DNA of 64,000 bases from Bacillus sp. 491mf (lineage in GTDB: Bacteria; Bacillota; Bacilli; Bacillales; Bacillaceae_G): NCBI RefSeq assembly GCF_900112415.1, contig NZ_FOLV01000006.1:1-64000 (forward strand), given 5' to 3'. The position numbers and the translations under genes are program-made. Positions 59,581 through 64,000 of this stretch are shown piece after piece. Position 1 is the first letter of the stretch. Each line of letters starts with the position of its first letter. Below the pieces are notes generated by a model that was given only the letters and a program-made list of their open reading frames with translations, searched no databases and was not told the origin of the DNA.

Positions 59581-60960
59581 TTACTTAAAAATCTTTCGCA
59601 AAATTTTAATTTTATTCCTGTACGGTGGAAATACCAATCCAAAGTCTACCCTTGAGCTTTTCTTTAAAATGCTTTTATGATGTGTAAAAGTATCAAAACT
59701 ATGTTTGCCATGATAGGCACCGAACCCTGCACTTCCTACTCCACCAAAAGGCAAATGGAGATTAGCCATGTGTGACATTGTATCATTGACGCATCCTCCT
59801 CCAAAAGAAACTCGTCCTAATACTTGTCTTTCAACATTTTTACTTTCAGTAAACACATATAAAGCTAACGGTTTGGGATAGTTGTTAATCATGTGAATGA
59901 CCCCATCTAAATTACTGTACTCCATAATTGGTAAAATTGGTCCGAAAATTTCTTCTTTCATAGCTGCATCATCCCATGATTCTACTTCAAGAAGTGTTGG
60001 TTCAATATATAAATGACCTCTAGATGAATTCCCACCAAATAGTATATGATTTTGGTCTTGTTCTAATATAGAAAGAAGTCTATCAAACTGTCTCTCATTG
60101 ACAATTCGACCATAATCATTGCTTTTTGATACATCTGATCCATAAAAACTTGTGATAACTTCTTTCATTTTTGAAACCAGTTTTCCCTTGATAGATTTGT
60201 GTGCAATAACGTAATCAGGCGCTATACAAGATTGCCCGGCATTTATGAATTTTCCCCAGATAATACGTTTGGCTGCTATATCAAGGTTAGCTGTTTCATC
60301 GACAATAGCTGGCCCTTTTCCACCAAGCTCTAATGTTACTGGTACAAGGTTTTTCGCCGCAGCTTCCATGACAATTTTTCCAACTGGAACGCTACCAGTA
60401 AAAAAGATATGGTCAAATGGTGCATGAATCAATAAAGAAGTTATTTCTCTATCTCCTTCAATTACACGAATATATTGCTTATCAAACGTTTCACTTATTA
60501 TTTTGTTCATTACAGCTGAAACATTGGGTGCATTTTCTGAAGGCTTAAGAACTACACAATTTCCTGCCGCAATTGCCCCAATTAGAGGTTCAATTAATGA
60601 TTGAAATGGATAATTAAAAGGTCCAACAATGAGCACTGTACCATATGGTTCTTTTATTATGTAGCTTTTGGAAGGTGCAAAATGAATAGGTGTTTTTACT
60701 TTTTGAGGCTTCATCCATTTTTTTAGATATTTCATTATAAAGTTAATACTGTTATATGCGAAACCAATTTCTGCAGCATATGATTCAAACTCACTTTTGT
60801 GTAAATCTTGATATAATGCGCTCAGCACTTGATTTTCATATTTTTGAATAGAGTTTTTTAGTTTTTTTAGTTGTTCAAGACGGAAGTGAAGACTTCTTGT
60901 ATGATCATTATGGAAAAATTGTCTATGTTCTTGAATTATTTGTTGTATATTATCAACCAT
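59581..60960 (-). CDS. NAD(P)-dependent aldehyde dehydrogenase (YwdH-like)
   Basis: 459 residues. ALDH motifs: VLIVGPFNYPF (about 108), FFTGSVPVGKIVMEAAAKNLVPVTLELGGKGP with the catalytic glutamate (about 210), FINAGQSCIAPDYV with the nucleophilic Cys (about 243) and EEIFGPILPIM (about 338). The C-terminal hydrophobic/basic end (FPPYRNKIKILRKIFK) resembles the membrane-anchored fatty-aldehyde group, as in B. subtilis YwdH. TTGGAGGGATT ribosome site. Confidence 0.92.
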   Translation of the reverse strand: MVDNIQQIIQEHRQFFHNDHTRSLHFRLEQLKKLKNSIQKYENQVLSALYQDLHKSEFESYAAEIGFAYNSINFIMKYLKKWMKPQKVKTPIHFAPSKSYIIKEPYGTVLIVGPFNYPFQSLIEPLIGAIAAGNCVVLKPSENAPNVSAVMNKIISETFDKQYIRVIEGDREITSLLIHAPFDHIFFTGSVPVGKIVMEAAAKNLVPVTLELGGKGPAIVDETANLDIAAKRIIWGKFINAGQSCIAPDYVIAHKSIKGKLVSKMKEVITSFYGSDVSKSNDYGRIVNERQFDRLLSILEQDQNHILFGGNSSRGHLYIEPTLLEVESWDDAAMKEEIFGPILPIMEYSNLDGVIHMINNYPKPLALYVFTESKNVERQVLGRVSFGGGCVNDTMSHMANLHLPFGGVGSAGFGAYHGKHSFDTFTHHKSILKKSSRVDFGLVFPPYRNKIKILRKIFK

Positions 60961-61122
60961 TATGGAATCCCTCCAATAAAAAGAAAATATTTACATACTA
61001 TGTACATCAATTGAGATAGTACTCATTAATTCATCTTAGACCATGCGATCTACCAAAGTTATGTATTCCCTATAAAAAAGAAGCTTTAAAACATGCAATA
61101 AATTTCTAATAATACGTATTGA

Positions 61123-61311
61123 AATTATATTCTTAAAAAGCAGTTAATATACAAGGAGTGTGATGCTTATAAAACGAAATTTAAATTTACTGGTGTCAGT
61201 TATGTAAGTGGGAAATTGATAATGATTGCTGAAAAGGAGCGTTTACAATTACATGGAATATTTATCCCTTTAAGTATTAATTTCCTTGCTATAATAAAGA
61301 TAACAAAATAA
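61123..61311 (+). pseudogene. Short reading-frame remnant
   Basis: A frame open from 61123 to the stop at 61309-61311 gives CDAYKTKFKFTGVSYVSGK and LIMIAEKERLQLHGIFIP, which looks protein-like, but it has no start codon with a ribosome site. Probably a gene scrap; the rest of the 60961-61326 gap holds nothing I can assign. Confidence 0.25.
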
Positions 61312-61326
61312 AGGGAGAACGATTAA

Positions 61327-62208
61327 ATGAGTCAACTATATTTTATAAAAGATTATAAGCATAATGAAGCTCTTAGAAAAAGTTATTGTGAACTTACTAA
61401 TAATATATTCGGTATAAGCTTTGAGGAGTATTATCTAAAAGGATTCTGGAATAATCGATATATTCCTTTTTCTTATGTTCATGAAGACACAGTAATAGCT
61501 AATGTTTCAGTTAACGTTCTTGACTTAGTGATAGATGGTAAAAACAAGAAGGCCATACAAATTGGCACCGTTATGACACATCCAAATTATCGAAATCAAG
61601 GGCTTTCGGCTGCTTTAATGAATAAAGTTTTAGAAGAATACGATGGAACCTATGATTTTATATATCTATTCGCAAATAAAAATGTCTTAGATTTTTATCC
61701 GAAATTTGGTTTCAAAGCAGTTAATGAATATGAATTTTCAATGGATTTCTCTTTAAAAGAGAGTTTAAATACAAATATTCATAAATTAGATATAACTAAC
61801 ATAAAAGATAGACATTTCATATATGAATTTGCAACCAAAAGAGTTCCTGTTTCTCAAATATTTAGCACAAAAAATGCACAACACATATTTATGTTTTACT
61901 GTCTACATGTTTTTCCTCATGATATTTACTATCTTGAACCTGAAGATGTGATTGTTATATTTAAAAGAGAACTAGAACAAATTCATATTTTTGATATTGT
62001 TAGTAAAAGAGGACTTGAAATTCAGCACATTTTAACAAAAATTGCTGATCATTCTACGAAAAAAATAGTATTTCATTACACCCCAGACTATGAAAATATT
62101 CAAATAGAAAGTAGTATCTTTAATGGAAGTGAAGTATTATTTGTAAAATCCGCTAGTAATGAGGACTTTCCTATACATATAAAGCATCCAATCACGTCTC
62201 AAGCATAG
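61327..62208 (+). CDS. GNAT acetyltransferase with extended C-terminal domain
   Basis: 293 residues. The GNAT core lies at about 40-145: IQIGTVMTHPNYRNQGLSAALMNKVL holds the acetyl-CoA loop (Q/RNQGLS) and the block FANKNVLDFYPKFGFKAV follows. The C-terminal half (about 150-290) is a second, SCP2/Eis-like or degenerate GNAT region. AAAGGGAG ribosome site. Substrate unknown. Confidence 0.78.
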   Translation: MSQLYFIKDYKHNEALRKSYCELTNNIFGISFEEYYLKGFWNNRYIPFSYVHEDTVIANVSVNVLDLVIDGKNKKAIQIGTVMTHPNYRNQGLSAALMNKVLEEYDGTYDFIYLFANKNVLDFYPKFGFKAVNEYEFSMDFSLKESLNTNIHKLDITNIKDRHFIYEFATKRVPVSQIFSTKNAQHIFMFYCLHVFPHDIYYLEPEDVIVIFKRELEQIHIFDIVSKRGLEIQHILTKIADHSTKKIVFHYTPDYENIQIESSIFNGSEVLFVKSASNEDFPIHIKHPITSQA

Positions 62209-62243
62209 AGTTGTAACTGAACAGAATTTTTTTAAAGTTTTTA

Positions 62244-62272
62244 TGGACAATTAAAAATAATTCGTGCATAAT
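62244..62272 (+). promoter_or_regulatory. Promoter of Nudix regulator gene
   Basis: TGGACA (62244-62249), 17-base spacer, CATAAT (62267-62272). The operator palindrome begins 6 bases after the -10, over the expected transcription start. Confidence 0.65.
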
Positions 62273-62277
62273 TGTAA

Positions 62278-62306
62278 TTAATAATTAACGTATTGTTAAT
62301 TATTAA
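62278..62306. promoter_or_regulatory. NrtR-type operator 1
   Basis: Perfect inverted repeat TTAATAATTAAC / GTTAATTATTAA around GTATT. Its core TTAAC-N5-GTTAA is repeated exactly before the pncB gene (63152-63166). The position over the transcription start fits repression. Confidence 0.75.
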
Positions 62307-62356
62307 GAAGAAAGAAATACGTAAAGAGAAATACTAACCGTTTAGGAGGGGGACAA

Positions 62357-63133
62357 ATGTCAAACCAAGAAGCTCTAAAACAATATGATGTAAAAAAATA
62401 TCACACACCTGATGGATATACATCAGATATTGCAGTATTTACTATTGTTACTGAAGAAAAAGAAGAACATAAACCTCCTGTTATGGCTCTGAAATTAATG
62501 CTGATAAAACGGGCATTAACAAATGCAGAAGGAAAACCTAATATTGAAGCAGGGAAATGGGCGTTACCTGGCGGCTTTGTACAGGAGGATGAAACAGCGT
62601 TTGAAGCAGCAAAGCGAGAGTTAGAGGAAGAAACAGGTGTAGAAGGTATACATATTAAGCATTATGGTGTATATGATAAACCTGGCCGTGATCCACGTGG
62701 TTGGATTATTTCTAACGCCCATTATGCGATTGTACCAGAGTATTATTTAGAAAAACGTCAAGCAAATGACGATGCTGCAGAAGTTACATTATTTTCAATT
62801 GATGAAGTCTTGAAATTAGATTTAGCTTTTGATCATTATCAGATCATAAGTGAAGCAATCAAAGTCATTACAATTGATTTACTTCAAACAACTGTCGCAA
62901 AAAACTTCTTACCAAAGAGTTTCACATATTCTGAGTTACAAGCCGTATTGTTAACTGTTACTGAGGATCCAGCAATTAAGAGTGGACAGGCATTCGCGAG
63001 AAAAATAAAAACGTTGCCGTTTATTCAAGAAATTACGGGTCAAACGACTCAACGAACATCGAAAAAGTCCGCACAATTATATCGTTTTGTAGAGATGGAC
63101 ATAGTACAACCAATATACACGGCTAGATATTAA
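62357..63133 (+). CDS. NrtR-type Nudix transcription regulator of NAD metabolism
   Basis: 258 residues. The N-terminal Nudix domain (about 15-155) has a complete Nudix box, GGFVQEDETAFEAAKRELEE then ETGV (G-x5-E-x7-REL-x-EE-x-G), so ADP-ribose or related hydrolysis may persist. The C-terminal about 85 residues (FLPKSFTYSELQAVLLTV, then SGQAFARKIKTLPFI) form the winged helix of NrtR proteins. NrtR represses NAD biosynthesis/salvage genes and releases DNA on binding ADP-ribose. It precedes pncB, and both genes carry the same palindrome. GGAGGGGGACAA ribosome site. Confidence 0.88.
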   Translation: MSNQEALKQYDVKKYHTPDGYTSDIAVFTIVTEEKEEHKPPVMALKLMLIKRALTNAEGKPNIEAGKWALPGGFVQEDETAFEAAKRELEEETGVEGIHIKHYGVYDKPGRDPRGWIISNAHYAIVPEYYLEKRQANDDAAEVTLFSIDEVLKLDLAFDHYQIISEAIKVITIDLLQTTVAKNFLPKSFTYSELQAVLLTVTEDPAIKSGQAFARKIKTLPFIQEITGQTTQRTSKKSAQLYRFVEMDIVQPIYTARY

Positions 63134-63146
63134 TTTTTTTAAAATA

Positions 63147-63178
63147 AATATTTAACAATTTGTTAATTGTTAAATATT
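63147..63178. promoter_or_regulatory. NrtR-type operator 2 overlapping the pncB promoter
   Basis: Perfect inverted repeat AATATTTAACAAT / ATTGTTAAATATT with a 6-base centre; inner core TTAAC-N5-GTTAA (63152-63166) identical to operator 1. The promoter TTAACA (63152-63157), 17 bases, TATTAT (63175-63180) is covered by it. Confidence 0.75.
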
Positions 63179-63221
63179 ATCGAGAATAAAATATATGTTT
63201 ACATACCGGGAGGAATTTATA

Positions 63222-64000
63222 ATGAATCATACATATACAGATGATAGCTTAGCACTACATACTGATCTTTATCAAATAAATATGGCGGAAACGTACTGGG
63301 AAGATAAAATGCATAATTGTAAAGCTGTATTTGAGGTATTCTTTCGAAAACTTCCATTCGGAAATGGGTACGCTGTCTTCGCTGGTTTAGAAAGAATCAT
63401 ACATTACTTAAAAAATTTCCGATTTACTGAAAGTGATATTGCATATCTTCGCGATGAATTAGGGTATCAAGAGGATTTTTTGAAGTTTTTAAAAGGGATA
63501 AAGTTTACCGGAACTGTCCGCTCAATGAAAGAAGGAGAATTAGTTTTTGGGAATGAACCAATACTTCGAATAGAGGCACCTTTAGTAGAAGCCCAACTCA
63601 TTGAAACAGCTATTCTAAACATTGTAAATTACCAAACATTGATTGCAACGAAAGCTTCGCGGATGAAACAAGTAGTAGGAGAACAAACTGCAATGGAATT
63701 TGGAACTCGCCGGGCTCATGAAATGGATGCAGCGATTTGGGGTACAAGAGCTGCATATATCGGTGGTTTTGAAGCTACATCTAATGTACGTGCTGGGAAA
63801 TTGTTTGGAATTCCCGTAGTTGGTACACATGCACATGCAATGGTTCAAGCATACCGCGATGAATACACAGCTTTTCATAAATACGCTCGTAGACATAAGG
63901 ATTGCGTATTTTTAGTAGACACTTATGATACATTAAAATCAGGGGTACCAAATGCTATTAAAGTTGCCAAAGAACTCGGCGATCAAATTAACTTTAAGGG
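63222..64000 (+). CDS. pncB: Nicotinate phosphoribosyltransferase, partial at window end
   Basis: The first 259 codons. The start YTDDSLALHTDLYQINMAETYW and the blocks FFRKLPFGNGYAVFAGLERI, MEFGTRRAHEMDAAIWGTRAAYIGG and GIPVVGTHAHAMVQAY are PncB signatures; the last contains the phosphorylatable His and PRPP/nicotinate-binding residues. It converts nicotinate and PRPP to nicotinate mononucleotide in NAD salvage. CGGGAGGAATT ribosome site. About half of the expected about 490 residues lie beyond the window. Confidence 0.95.
   Translation, partial: MNHTYTDDSLALHTDLYQINMAETYWEDKMHNCKAVFEVFFRKLPFGNGYAVFAGLERIIHYLKNFRFTESDIAYLRDELGYQEDFLKFLKGIKFTGTVRSMKEGELVFGNEPILRIEAPLVEAQLIETAILNIVNYQTLIATKASRMKQVVGEQTAMEFGTRRAHEMDAAIWGTRAAYIGGFEATSNVRAGKLFGIPVVGTHAHAMVQAYRDEYTAFHKYARRHKDCVFLVDTYDTLKSGVPNAIKVAKELGDQINFK

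Overview
The window looks like a chromosomal segment of a Bacillus cereus group bacterium (cereus/thuringiensis-like). The evidence is: AT-rich DNA with strong AGGAGG ribosome sites and many TTG/GTG starts; a complete sleB-ypeB-ylaJ germination operon; spore coat genes; three copies of a mobile repeat that matches what I remember of the group-specific bcr1 element, each next to TTTAT/ATAAA; IS231-type ends and a transposase remnant; and a heterocycloanthracin-type bacteriocin locus. No rRNA, tRNA or CRISPR array was seen.

Layout. 1-0.9 kb: truncated IS3-family element. 1-2.5 kb: two small coat genes, a membrane-protein remnant and a 110-bp IS231-like miniature element. 2.5-7.2 kb: serine hydrolase, DUF3889 protein, bcr1 copy with a second repeat nested in it, then sleB, ypeB and a YlaJ-like lipoprotein. 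7.3-17.3 kb: acetyltransferase plus homoserine dehydrogenase, membrane proteins, a DUF4145-like protein with a duplicated C-terminal domain, a frameshifted gene, DUF1835, CPBP protease, DUF817 and a P450. 17.6-24 kb: a second P450, a HAD phosphatase, a soluble sporulation-type histidine kinase between two direct repeats, and an unusual HD-like/CHAP fusion. 24.4-31.6 kb: haem-type membrane protein with a two-component system and BcrC-like phosphatase, then an MFS exporter preceded by a leader peptide and hairpin.

31.86-37.8 kb is the most notable system: a Cys-Xaa-Xaa repeat precursor peptide followed directly by three maturation genes (cyclodehydratase partner, YcaO with a C-terminal PxPxP-type tail, double SagB-type dehydrogenase). 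This is a complete azole-forming (TOMM) set, in which the precursor would be converted to a polythiazole peptide. As I recall the literature, precursors of this family usually lie far from their maturation operon; here they are adjacent. No exporter or immunity gene is visible.

38-47.3 kb holds small, probably spore-associated genes, a dead subtilase, an E. coli-type speD, a serine hydrolase, an OFA-type transporter, DUF2785, lipoproteins and a DUF5065 protein. 47.5-53.6 kb is a decaying accessory patch: DUF1963 gene, dihydrofolate reductase scrap, resolvase scrap, kinase-like gene, ricin-lectin scrap, IS231 transposase scrap, then a divergent alpha/beta hydrolase and HTH-TPR regulator sharing a perfect palindrome, bracketed by IS231-like ends. 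53.9-61 kb: membrane protein, murQ-murP operon behind a long hairpin, a second hydrolase, a membrane protein and an aldehyde dehydrogenase. 61.3-64 kb: acetyltransferase and an NrtR-type Nudix regulator followed by nicotinate phosphoribosyltransferase (cut by the window end); each of the last two has a palindrome with the shared core TTAAC-N5-GTTAA over its promoter.
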